Shown here one piece after another: positions 34,055 through 42,051 of a stretch of DNA of 64,000 bases; the stretch's first letter is position 1, and each line of letters begins with the position of its first letter. The notes below the pieces were generated by a model. That model was not told the DNA's origin, ran no database searches, and was given only the letters and a program-made list of their open reading frames with translations. The stretch spans positions 98,171 to 162,170 of the forward strand of contig NZ_VFNX01000006.1 of assembly GCF_006715785.1 (NCBI RefSeq), given 5' to 3'. This DNA is from Streptomyces puniciscabiei. Lineage in GTDB: Bacteria > Actinomycetota > Actinomycetes > Streptomycetales > Streptomycetaceae. The translations under genes were made by a program, and so were the position numbers.

Positions 34055-34300
34055 TCAGTGCAGCGTCCAGGTGTACTTGCCGCCGCCCACCCAGCGGACC
34101 GCGTCCGGGTCGTCCAGGTCATGGATGGGGATGCCGTAGGCGGCGGCGGTCTCCAGCACATCGGTGACCGTCCTGGCCTCACCGACCACCTGACCGTCGA
34201 TCTCCATGATCCTGAAGGGTGGTTCGCCCGGCCTCCCCGGGCACACCCCGTGCACCAGGACCCGCGGATGGGCGATGTGGGGAACACCTTGCTCGGTCAT
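34055..34300 (-). CDS. Small hypothetical protein
   Basis: An 81-residue soluble protein, family not recognised (IAHPRVLVHGVCPGR, IMEIDGQVVGEARTVTDVLETAAAYG, VRWVGGGKYTWTLH). The even third-position GC and lack of another gene support coding. ATG 34300 has no clear ribosome binding site; the open frame extends to 34339. It ends 9 nt from the convergent GH16 stop. Confidence 0.6.
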   Translation of the reverse strand: MTEQGVPHIAHPRVLVHGVCPGRPGEPPFRIMEIDGQVVGEARTVTDVLETAAAYGIPIHDLDDPDAVRWVGGGKYTWTLH

Positions 34301-34335
34301 GAAACTCAGCGTAGAACGCAATGCGGGCGGACGGC

Positions 34336-35169
34336 TCATCCGCGGGAGCCGTCCAGCAGACCGAGGACCGCCGCCTCGACGGCTCCCTGGGTGGCCGGGC
34401 GGCCGAAGCTTTGGCTGACCTCGCGGACGGCCGGCTGATCTGCCGGCGCCGGGCGGCGGGGCTCGCCCGGCCGCTCTCGGCGGTCACGGCGACCGCGACG
34501 GCGGCGAGCACGGTGGCGTGCCAGGTGCGGAAGCCACGCGCGTAGTGGGCGAGGAAGCGGTCGCCGCCGCGCGGGCGCCGCAACAGCGCCCGGGCGACGG
34601 CGCGGACCTGTTCGTCGACGAGGGCGCGGACCGTCTCCACGCCGCCCTTGGCCGGGTAGCTGAAGGTGACCTCCTCCCGGCCGCGGGTGACGTGCTCGCG
34701 GAGCATGGTCGTCAGGCCGTAGGTCTCGCTGACGCGGGTGTGCCGGTCGCTGCCGATGCGAAAGAAGCCGAGGTCCAGCAGACGGACCGCGCAGGCGGTG
34801 ACCCGGGACGGGCTCAGCCCGCGGCCGGCGAGGTCGAGGGCGACCTGGGCGCGCAGCTCGGGCAGGGCCCGCGCGACCTGTCGTACGTGCTCGTGCTTGG
34901 CCTTCTCGTGCTCGGCCCGGAACCGCTCGTGGTACAGGTCAGGTACTGGCGGCGCCCGGCGTCGTCCGTGCCGACGGCCTGGAGGTGGCCGTTCGGCCAG
35001 GGACAGATCCACACGTCACGCCAGGCGGGCGGGATGGCCAGGGCCCGGATCCGGGCGAGCTGTCCGGGGTCGGTGAGGGACCGGCGGCGGTGTCGGCGTA
35101 GCGGAAGCCCCGGCCGCAGCGAACCCGCCGGTAGCCCGGGCCGTCGCAGGAACTGGTCCGCAGGCGCAT
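34336..35169 (-). pseudogene. DNA topoisomerase IB pseudogene
   Basis: Fragments of a eukaryotic/poxvirus-type topoisomerase IB run in order through all three frames: CDGPGYRRVRCGRGFRYAD; DPGQLARIRALAIPPAWRDV with WICPWPNGHLQAVG; YHERFRAEHEKAKHEHVRQV through GRPRGGDRFLAHYARG joined to FRTWHATVLAA; and PAVREVSQSFGRPATQGAVEAAV. Lesions: a frameshift near 35080, a 5-bp duplication (CAGGT twice, 34935-34944), an in-frame deletion near 34535 removing the usual sequence before FRTW, a one-base loss near 34432, and a deletion near 34402 that removes the active-site Tyr segment. No functional enzyme can be made. Confidence 0.9.
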
Positions 35170-35173
35170 CGGC

Positions 35174-35962
35174 TCAGGGACGCCGCCACTCGTCGCCGGT
35201 CAGGTGGGAGCCGGCCTGCGGGCCCATGCGGAGCATCCCGCCGTCGACGCTCCAGGAGGCGCCGGTGACGTACGAGGCGTCCGGGCTCGCCAGGAAGGCG
35301 ATGACGGCGGCGACCTCCCGGGCGTCACCGGGCCGCCCGAGCGGCACGCCGGGCCGCCGCTCGGTGTGCACGTCGGTGTCCTCCTGGCCGGTCATCGGTG
35401 TGGCGATCTCGCCCGGCGCGACCGCGTTCACGGTGATGCCGTACTCGGCGAGCTCCAGCGCCATGACCTGTGTGAGCAGGCCGAGCCCGCCCTTCGCCGC
35501 ACAGTAGGGGGCGGCGCCGACCCGGGGCTGGTGCTCGTGGACGGAGGTGACGTTGACGATCCGGCCGCCGTCGCCCTGCCGGATCATGTGCCGGGCCGCG
35601 CGCTGCCCGCACAGGAACGGGCCGACCAGGTCGACGTCCAGGACCCGGCGCACGTCCGCGAGGGTCAGGTCGAGGAAGGGGGTCATGACGCCCGTACCGG
35701 CGTTGTTGACCAGGACGTCGAGGCGGCCCAGTTCGGCGCACAGCTCGTCGACGGTGTCGGCGGCCTCGGGCAGCCGGGTGAGGTCCAGCTGGGCGACGGC
35801 GGCGCGGCGGCCCTTGCCGCGGACCTCCTCCGCGGTCCCGGCGGCGCCCTCGTCGTCGGTGTGCCAGGTGATGCCGACGTCCAGGCCGGCTTCGGCCAGG
35901 CGTACGGCGGTGGCCCGGCCGATTCCGGAGTCGGCGCCGGTGACGATGGCTGCGCGTGGCAT
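35174..35962 (-). CDS. Short-chain dehydrogenase/reductase
   Basis: A 262-residue classical SDR: TGADSGIGRA cofactor loop, NNAG, catalytic Ser (VNVTSVHEH), YCAAK Tyr and Lys, and VAPGEIATPM. The C-terminal YVTGASWSVDGGM is also standard. It resembles 3-oxoacyl-ACP reductase/glucose dehydrogenase-like SDRs; the substrate is open. Its stop lies 4 nt from the topoisomerase IB pseudogene start on the same strand. Confidence 0.93.
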   Translation of the reverse strand: MPRAAIVTGADSGIGRATAVRLAEAGLDVGITWHTDDEGAAGTAEEVRGKGRRAAVAQLDLTRLPEAADTVDELCAELGRLDVLVNNAGTGVMTPFLDLTLADVRRVLDVDLVGPFLCGQRAARHMIRQGDGGRIVNVTSVHEHQPRVGAAPYCAAKGGLGLLTQVMALELAEYGITVNAVAPGEIATPMTGQEDTDVHTERRPGVPLGRPGDAREVAAVIAFLASPDASYVTGASWSVDGGMLRMGPQAGSHLTGDEWRRP

Positions 35963-36125
35963 GGGCCGGCCTCCTCAGCTGGGTTGCGCATCGCAGTACC
36001 CGGGGGTGGGGTGCGCAAACCGGGTTCTTCTGCCTCGTTGAGCGCCGTTGCGGACTGCGGGTGCGTCTGTGGCTTGTCGCGCGTTCCCCGCGCCCCTTCG
36101 GAGCTCCTCAGGCACTCTGGGTTGC

Positions 36126-37169
36126 ATGGATCCCGTCGCCGCTCTCGACCGGATTGCCTTCCTGCTGGAGCGGTCGCTCGCGCCCACCTACCGGGTCAAG
36201 GCCTTTCGTACCGCCTCCCGGGCGCTGGCCGCGCTGCCCGCCGAGGAAGTGGCCGAGCGGGCCGCTGCCGGGACCCTGGAGGCGCTCAAAGGGGTCGGAC
36301 CCAAGACCGCGCAGGTCGTGCGGGAGGCGTTGGCCGGGGAGGTGCCCGGATATCTGCGGAAGCTGGAGGAGGAGGCGGGGGCGTCGGTGGGGACGGAGGG
36401 TGCCGGGGCCGAGCTGCGGGCCATGATCCGGGGGGACTGTCACACCCATTCGGACTGGTCCGACGGGGGCAGCCCGATCGAGGAGATGGGCCGGGCCGCG
36501 GCCGAGCTGGGTCATGAGTGGACGGCGCTGACCGACCACTCCCCCCGGCTGACCGTGGCCCGCGGTCTGTCGCCGGAGCGGCTGCGCGAGCAGCTGGCGG
36601 TGGTGGCGGGGCTGAACGCGCGGTGGGCGCCGTTCCGGCTGCTCACCGGCATCGAGTGCGACATCCTCGAGGACGGCTCGCTGGACCAGGAGCCGGAACT
36701 GCTCGAGCGGCTGGACGTCGTCGTGGTGTCGGTGCACTCGAAGCTGCGGATGGACGCCCGGTCGATGACACGCCGGATGGTCGCCGCCGTACGCAACCCG
36801 CACGCCGATGTGCTCGGGCACTGCACCGGGCGGCTGGTGACGGGCCGCGGGCGGCCGGAGTCGGAGTTCGACGCGGACGCGGTGTTCGCCGCCTGCGCCG
36901 AGGCCGGTACGGCCGTGGAGATCAACAGCCGGCCCGAGCGGCTGGATCCGCCCCGCAGGCTGCTGCGCCGGGCCGTGGACGCGGGGGTGCTGTTCTCCGT
37001 CGACACCGACGCGCACGCGCCCGGCCAGCTCGACTGGCAGATCCTCGGCTGCGCCCGGGCGGAGGAGTGCGGGGTGCCCGCCGGGCGGGTGGTGACCACC
37101 TGGTCCGCCGACGAGCTGCTGGCCTGGACCCGGGAGGGCCGGGTCCCGGCGCGCGCGTCGGGTTCCTGA
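36126..37169 (+). CDS. Helix-hairpin-helix plus PHP phosphoesterase-like protein
   Basis: A 347-residue protein. Residues 1-85 resemble the 8-kDa HhH domain of PolX (PTYRVKAFRTASRALAAL; LKGVGPKTAQVV). Residues 100-340 are a PHP domain with metal ligands DCHTHSDWSDG, LTDHS, TGIECDI, VVSVHSK, VLGHCTGR and DTDAHAP. The polymerase palm of PolX between these two is absent. DNA-directed metallophosphatase/nuclease activity is an inference. ATG 36126 is used. Confidence 0.88.
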   Translation: MDPVAALDRIAFLLERSLAPTYRVKAFRTASRALAALPAEEVAERAAAGTLEALKGVGPKTAQVVREALAGEVPGYLRKLEEEAGASVGTEGAGAELRAMIRGDCHTHSDWSDGGSPIEEMGRAAAELGHEWTALTDHSPRLTVARGLSPERLREQLAVVAGLNARWAPFRLLTGIECDILEDGSLDQEPELLERLDVVVVSVHSKLRMDARSMTRRMVAAVRNPHADVLGHCTGRLVTGRGRPESEFDADAVFAACAEAGTAVEINSRPERLDPPRRLLRRAVDAGVLFSVDTDAHAPGQLDWQILGCARAEECGVPAGRVVTTWSADELLAWTREGRVPARASGS

Positions 37170-37281
37170 CCTGCCCGGCGTGGTACCCGGCCCGCAACGA
37201 GAACGGAGAGCCGGGCGCCGGGCAGGGACGCCCCGGACGGCCCGGGCAAGGACCCTCGGACGGTCAGGAAGGGACCCGCGG

Positions 37282-37938
37282 ATGGAGCGCGCCGCCGTCT
37301 TCGATGTCGACGGAACCCTCGTCGACACCAACCACCTGCACGTCGTCTCCTGGTGGGAGGCGTTCCGGCAGGCCGGACACGACGTGCCCATGCACGCGGT
37401 GCACCGGGCCGTCGGTCTCGCCTCCACGGACCTGATCGCCCAGCTGCTCGGCGACGGCCGCGACACCGATCGGGACGGCGAGCTGAGCGCCGCGCACAAA
37501 GCCCTGTACGGCCAGTACTTCGACCGGCTGCCGGCTCTGCCGAAGGCCGGGGAGCTGCTGCGCCGGCTGCACCGGGACGGCTGGACGGTCGTCCTCGCCA
37601 CCTCGGCGAGCGGCGCCGAGCTGGGTGCGCTGCGGCGGGCCATCGCCGCCGACGACGCGATCGCGGACACGGCGAGCTCGGAGGACGTCCAGGAGGGCAA
37701 GCCCGCCCCGGAGCCGGTGGAGCACGCCCTGGAGCTGGCCGGGGTTCCGGCCTCGCGGGCGGTGTTCGTCGGGGACACCGTGTGGGACATGCGGGCGGGT
37801 GCCAGGGCCGGGGTGCGCTGTGTGGGGGTGCTGTGCGGCGGGATCCCCCGGGCCGACCTGGAGGAGGCCGGGGCGGAAGCCGTCTACGCGGACCCCGCCG
37901 ACCTGCTCGAAGGGCTCGACGGGAGCCCGCTGGCGTGA
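37282..37938 (+). CDS. HAD family phosphatase
   Basis: A 218-residue HAD hydrolase: motif I AVFDVDGTLVDTN (nucleophile Asp), motif II VVLATSASG, Lys in EGKPAPEPVEHAL and motif IV FVGDTVWDMRAGARAG. The cap domain is a C1 type as in beta-phosphoglucomutase/phosphoglycolate phosphatase-like enzymes. Substrate unknown. It lies 112 nt after the PHP gene. Confidence 0.9.
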   Translation: MERAAVFDVDGTLVDTNHLHVVSWWEAFRQAGHDVPMHAVHRAVGLASTDLIAQLLGDGRDTDRDGELSAAHKALYGQYFDRLPALPKAGELLRRLHRDGWTVVLATSASGAELGALRRAIAADDAIADTASSEDVQEGKPAPEPVEHALELAGVPASRAVFVGDTVWDMRAGARAGVRCVGVLCGGIPRADLEEAGAEAVYADPADLLEGLDGSPLA

Positions 37939-38186
37939 GCATCATGGGTAGTGGTGCATGGGTGGTGAAGGTCACATGACCGGCCGGAACACCCGAGGGT
38001 GGTTGCCCGTTGAACCAGCCGTGGGTACGGATGGGACAGTGTCCCCGGGCCTCACCCTTTGCCCACAGGGACGATCGTTCGGCTGAAGCCCTGTGGAGCC
38101 TTTCGCCGAGAGGCGACCGCCATCCGTGCCCACCACCTGACCGCCCCGGTCGTGAATCCCCCGTCACGGCCGGGGCCCTTGTCCGT

Positions 38187-39065
38187 TCAGCGGCCGTGCG
38201 CCGCCGCACCGACCAGCTCGCCCGCGCGGACGGCCCCGGACTCGATGAAGTCCCGCAGGTCGGCCGTGAGCCGGGCGGCATGCGTGGCGAACAGGCCGTG
38301 CCCGCCGTTCTCGTACACCTTCAGGACGGCCTCCGGTACCAGCCGGGCCACGCGTTCACCGGTGAGTGCCAGGGGCGCGGAGGTGTCGTGGGTGCCGTGC
38401 ACGACCAGCACCGGCAGGTCCAGCGCGGGCAGCTCGCCGGCGATGTCCAGCGCGGCGACCACGGCCCGGACGCCGGTCGCGGCGCGGGGTGTGGCGACCA
38501 TGCAGCGGTCGATCAGATGGCGGACATAGGCCGGGGAGACGTCGTTGCCGGGCTGCCCGACGGCGAAGAAGTCGTCCGCGAAGTGGGTGAACCAGGCGGC
38601 CCGGTCACGCCGGAAGGACTTCTCGTCGGCGCGTACGGCCGCCGGGTCGATGCCCTCCGGGAGGTTCGGCGAGCGGACCAGGCCGGGGCTGACGCCGGCG
38701 ACGAGGGCGGCGCGGGCCACGCGTGCGGAGCCGTGCCGGGTGAGGCAGCGGATCACCTCGGCGGTGCCGACGGAGTGCCCGACGAGGGTGACCTCGCGCA
38801 GGTCGAGGTGGTCGAGGAGCCCGTTCAGGTCGTCGGCGAGGGTGTCGAGGTCGTCTCCGTTCCAGGTGTCGTCGGAACGCCCGTGTCCGCGCCGGTCAAG
38901 CGCCACGCAGCGGAATCCGGCCTCCGCGAGCGGCAGCGTCTGGTACTCCCACATCTCGTGGCCGAGGTACGCGCTGGCGACGAAGACGGCGACCGGGCCG
39001 GTGGCCGGTCCGTGGTCGATGTAGTGCAGACGGGTGCCGTCGACGGGGCTCTCGAAGTACGGCAT
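38187..39065 (-). CDS. Alpha/beta hydrolase
   Basis: A 292-residue alpha/beta hydrolase with nucleophile elbow GHSVG, a probable acid in VVHGTHDTSAP and His in ENGGHGLF. DRRGHGRSDD and the oxyanion-region VASAYLGHEMW resemble non-heme haloperoxidase/esterase-type members. Substrate not predictable. It is divergent from the epimerase gene. Confidence 0.9.
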   Translation of the reverse strand: MPYFESPVDGTRLHYIDHGPATGPVAVFVASAYLGHEMWEYQTLPLAEAGFRCVALDRRGHGRSDDTWNGDDLDTLADDLNGLLDHLDLREVTLVGHSVGTAEVIRCLTRHGSARVARAALVAGVSPGLVRSPNLPEGIDPAAVRADEKSFRRDRAAWFTHFADDFFAVGQPGNDVSPAYVRHLIDRCMVATPRAATGVRAVVAALDIAGELPALDLPVLVVHGTHDTSAPLALTGERVARLVPEAVLKVYENGGHGLFATHAARLTADLRDFIESGAVRAGELVGAAAHGR

Positions 39066-39243
39066 GGGGTGCCTCCTCGGCGGTGGGTGCCTGGTGCGAC
39101 GCGTCTCGGTCGCGCTGACGTCCTCGATGCTCCCCGGACACCGCGCACCGGTCGATTACCCGCCACGTCATGGCCGGGTGTGCGCGCGCCGGGGCCCGGG
39201 TACCCGGCGGGTCCACCGGAGTGTGGGCCGAGAGGAGCCGAAG

Positions 39244-40275
39244 GTGAGCAGCGCAGCGGGCAGCAGGGTCGTCGTCACGGGCGCCACCGGCAACGTCGGC
39301 ACGAGTGTGGTGCGGTTGCTCTCGGAGGACCCGGAGATCAAGTCGGTGCGCGGGCTGGCCCGGCGTACCCCGGCCTGGTCGCCGCCGAAGACCGAGTGGG
39401 CCGCGGTCGACCTCGCCGCCGAACAGGACAATCTCGCCGAGCGGTTCGAGGGCGCCGACGCGGTGGTCCATCTGGCCTGGGCGTTCCAGCCGACGCACGA
39501 TCCGGCGGTCACCTGGCGGACCAATGTGCTCGGCGGCATCCGGGTGTTCGGGGCGGTCGCCGCGGCGCGGGTGCCGGTGCTGGTGCACGCCTCGTCCGTG
39601 GGCGCGTACTCGCCCGGGCCGAAGGACCGCGCGGTGGACGAGTCCTGGCCGACGCACGGCTGGCCGGATGCCGCCTACTGCCGGGAGAAGGCCTATCTGG
39701 AGCGCACGCTGGACGTGTTCGAGCGGGACCACCCCGAGGTGCGGGTGGTGCGGATGCGCCCGGCGTTCCTGTTCAAGTGGCAGTCCGCGAGCGAGCAGCG
39801 GCGCATCTTCGGCGGGCGGTTCCTGCCCGGTCCGCTGGCCCGGCCGGAGCTGCTGCCGTTCCTGCCGGACATCCCGGGGCTCCGGGTGCAGGCGCTGCAC
39901 ACGGACGACGCCGCCGAGGCCTACCGGCTCGCGCTGCGCACGGACGGCGCGCGGGGCGCCTTCAACCTCGCCGCGGACCCGCCGCTCGACGCCGGCGTGC
40001 TCGGCGAGCTGCTGGGCAGCCGCCCGGTACGGCTGCCGCGCACGGCGGCCCGGTCGGCCATCGCCGCGGCCTGGGGGCTGCATCTGCTGCCGGCTTCCCC
40101 GCACCTGTTCGACGCCGTGCTGCGGCTGCCGCTGATGGACTGCGGGCGGGCGCACACCGAGCTGGGCTGGCAGCCACGGCGTACGGCGACCGAGGTGCTG
40201 CAGGAGTTCCTCGACGGCCTGCAGCAGGGCGCCGGGATGGACACCGAGCCGATGCGCGGACGCAAGGTCGGCTGA
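39244..40275 (+). CDS. NAD-dependent epimerase/dehydratase family protein
   Basis: A 343-residue extended SDR. VVVTGATGNVGTSVVRLL is the dinucleotide loop; ASSVGAYSPG gives the catalytic Ser and AYCREKAYLE the Tyr-xxx-Lys. The C-terminal part varies by substrate, which is not identifiable. GTG 39244 is preceded by GAGAGGAGCC. A small acidic protein gene follows after 35 nt. Confidence 0.87.
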   Translation: MSSAAGSRVVVTGATGNVGTSVVRLLSEDPEIKSVRGLARRTPAWSPPKTEWAAVDLAAEQDNLAERFEGADAVVHLAWAFQPTHDPAVTWRTNVLGGIRVFGAVAAARVPVLVHASSVGAYSPGPKDRAVDESWPTHGWPDAAYCREKAYLERTLDVFERDHPEVRVVRMRPAFLFKWQSASEQRRIFGGRFLPGPLARPELLPFLPDIPGLRVQALHTDDAAEAYRLALRTDGARGAFNLAADPPLDAGVLGELLGSRPVRLPRTAARSAIAAAWGLHLLPASPHLFDAVLRLPLMDCGRAHTELGWQPRRTATEVLQEFLDGLQQGAGMDTEPMRGRKVG

Positions 40276-40310
40276 CACGCCGTGCCCGTCCGGGCCGAGG
40301 GGAGAACGCC

Positions 40311-40499
40311 ATGGCCGCACAACGAGAGCCGGAGCCGGGCCGCGACACGGGCAGCGACGCGGGTCCCGTGCCGAGGGACATGCCCGACCAGCAGGCGGGC
40401 GCAGGCGAGGACCGGTGGGAGGTCACACCGGACAAGCCGCGCAAGCGGGAGCAGACCCCGGCGGACGACGCGCCGGACGCGGAAGAGCCGTCCGGCTGA
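40311..40499 (+). CDS. Small acidic/charged hypothetical protein
   Basis: A 62-residue hydrophilic, probably disordered protein (REPEPGRDTGSDAGPVPRDM; WEVTPDKPRKREQTPADDAP). ATG 40311 follows GGGGAGAACGCC, a reasonable ribosome binding site. The short gene probably belongs with the epimerase upstream. No function is suggested. Confidence 0.65.
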   Translation: MAAQREPEPGRDTGSDAGPVPRDMPDQQAGAGEDRWEVTPDKPRKREQTPADDAPDAEEPSG

Positions 40500-40645
40500 G
40501 CGGCGGGTGGCGCCGAGCTGCGGCAGGCCGTCGGTCGTGTGCGGCGCCACCGTGGCCGGTCGCGCCCACGCGGCGGAGCCGCATGTCGATACGGCCCGCG
40601 CCCCTGAGGGGTTCACCGCCGGCTACCGGCCCCGGCAGCCGTCGG

Positions 40646-41935
40646 TCAGCGTGGGGCCCTCTGGCGCAGTGCGGCCCGCCAGGCCGGGACGTGGTCCTCG
40701 GTGGCCGGTTCCGGGCGGTGGCCGCCACTGGCGAAGAAGTCGGCCAGGGGCAGGATCGCGGCGCCGACGGTGACCGCGTCGGGGCCGAGCCGCCCGAGGT
40801 CGATGGTGACCTTGTCGGCCGGATGGCGCAGCGCGTAGGTCGTCGCGTGCCGTCGTACGGCCGGCAGGAAGCGGGCGCCCAGCTGGAGTCCGGCCCAGCC
40901 GCCGATGAGGATCCGCTCGGGCTGGAAGAGGTTGATCAGGTCGGCCAGGCCGGCGCCGAGGTACTCGGCGGTCTCCTCCAGAACGGCCAGTGCGACCGGA
41001 TCGGGCTCGATCCCCTCGGCCGGATAGGCGGCGGCCAGCATCGCGGTGAGCGCGGTCTCCTCGTCGGTGTCCTCGGGTGGCCGTCCGCCCTCCTCGCGCC
41101 AGCGCTCGAGCAGGGACTCGGCGCCCGCGTAGGCCTCCAGGCAGCCGGGTGCGCCACAGCGGCAGCGGCGCCCGCGCACCCGTACGGTCAGGTGGCCCCA
41201 CTCGACCGCCCGCCCGTGCTCGACCTCGGGTGTGACCACACAGGCGCCGACGCCGGAGCCGAAGAGCACGACCACGGCGTTGCGGGCGCCGCGTCCCGCG
41301 CCGAACCACATCTCGGCCTGGCCCAGCGTCTTGGCGCCGTTGTCGATGAAGTACGGGATCGCGTCGGGGAGCTGGGAGGCGGAGCGCAGCAGCCGCTCCA
41401 GCGGGACGGCGTCCCAGCCGATGGTCTGCCCGTGGACGACGGCGCCCTGCTCGGCGGTGTGTTCGACGATGCCGGGGACACCGATCCCGACGCCGAGCAG
41501 CCGCTCGGGCACGGCTTCTTCGGCGCCCAGGACCTCGGCGATGCCGTCGCGGATGTGGCCGGCGATCACCTCGACGTCGTAACCCTGCGGGGCCAACCGG
41601 CGTTCGGTGCGGGCGAGTTCGGTCAGGGCCAGGTCGAACAGCTCGACGCGGACGCGGGTTTCGCCGACGTCGACGCCGATCATCTGTCCGCAGTCGGGGG
41701 CGACGCGCAGCAGGGTACGGGGCCGGCCGCCGTCGGAGTCGACGCTGCCGGCCTCCACGACCAGACCGTCCGCGATGAGGTCGGCGACCACATTGCTGAC
41801 CGAGCCGGAGCTCAGGCCGGTGGCCGGGCCCAGCTCGAACCGGCTGAGGGGGCCGTCGAAGTACAGCTTCTGCAGCACCGCCGTGCGGTTGCCCCGCCTG
41901 AGGTCGCGAACCGTGCGCCCGTTACGCCCCGCCAT
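40646..41935 (-). CDS. ROK family transcriptional regulator
   Basis: A 429-residue ROK repressor: N-terminal winged helix (LYFDGPLSRFELGPATGLSSGSVSNVVADL), then the sugar-kinase-like ROK fold with GVDVGETRVR, FGSGVGACVV, EWGHLTV and the zinc motif CRCGAPGCLEAY. ROK regulators usually bind sugars. A palindrome lies 76-98 nt upstream of its start, suggesting autoregulation. No sugar transporter or kinase is adjacent; the BM3-like gene stops 19 nt beyond the palindrome. Confidence 0.92.
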   Translation of the reverse strand: MAGRNGRTVRDLRRGNRTAVLQKLYFDGPLSRFELGPATGLSSGSVSNVVADLIADGLVVEAGSVDSDGGRPRTLLRVAPDCGQMIGVDVGETRVRVELFDLALTELARTERRLAPQGYDVEVIAGHIRDGIAEVLGAEEAVPERLLGVGIGVPGIVEHTAEQGAVVHGQTIGWDAVPLERLLRSASQLPDAIPYFIDNGAKTLGQAEMWFGAGRGARNAVVVLFGSGVGACVVTPEVEHGRAVEWGHLTVRVRGRRCRCGAPGCLEAYAGAESLLERWREEGGRPPEDTDEETALTAMLAAAYPAEGIEPDPVALAVLEETAEYLGAGLADLINLFQPERILIGGWAGLQLGARFLPAVRRHATTYALRHPADKVTIDLGRLGPDAVTVGAAILPLADFFASGGHRPEPATEDHVPAWRAALRQRAPR

Positions 41936-42010
41936 GACGCTCCCTTCACGAACCCTGCCCGACCTGCAACATACCCCTTCGGACGGGCGGAAGGCGAGAT
42001 TCTCCCAACC

Positions 42011-42033
42011 CTTAGTTCATGATCTGAGCTAAG
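42011..42033. promoter_or_regulatory. ROK-type operator palindrome
   Basis: CTTAGTTCA-N5-TGAGCTAAG, where 8 of 9 positions are symmetric, lies in an AT-rich spot of the spacer upstream of the ROK gene. It has the length and TTAG half-sites seen in ROK/NagC/XylR-like operators, supporting autoregulation. Confidence 0.65.
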
Positions 42034-42051
42034 CGAGGGCGCGCCCAGGCG

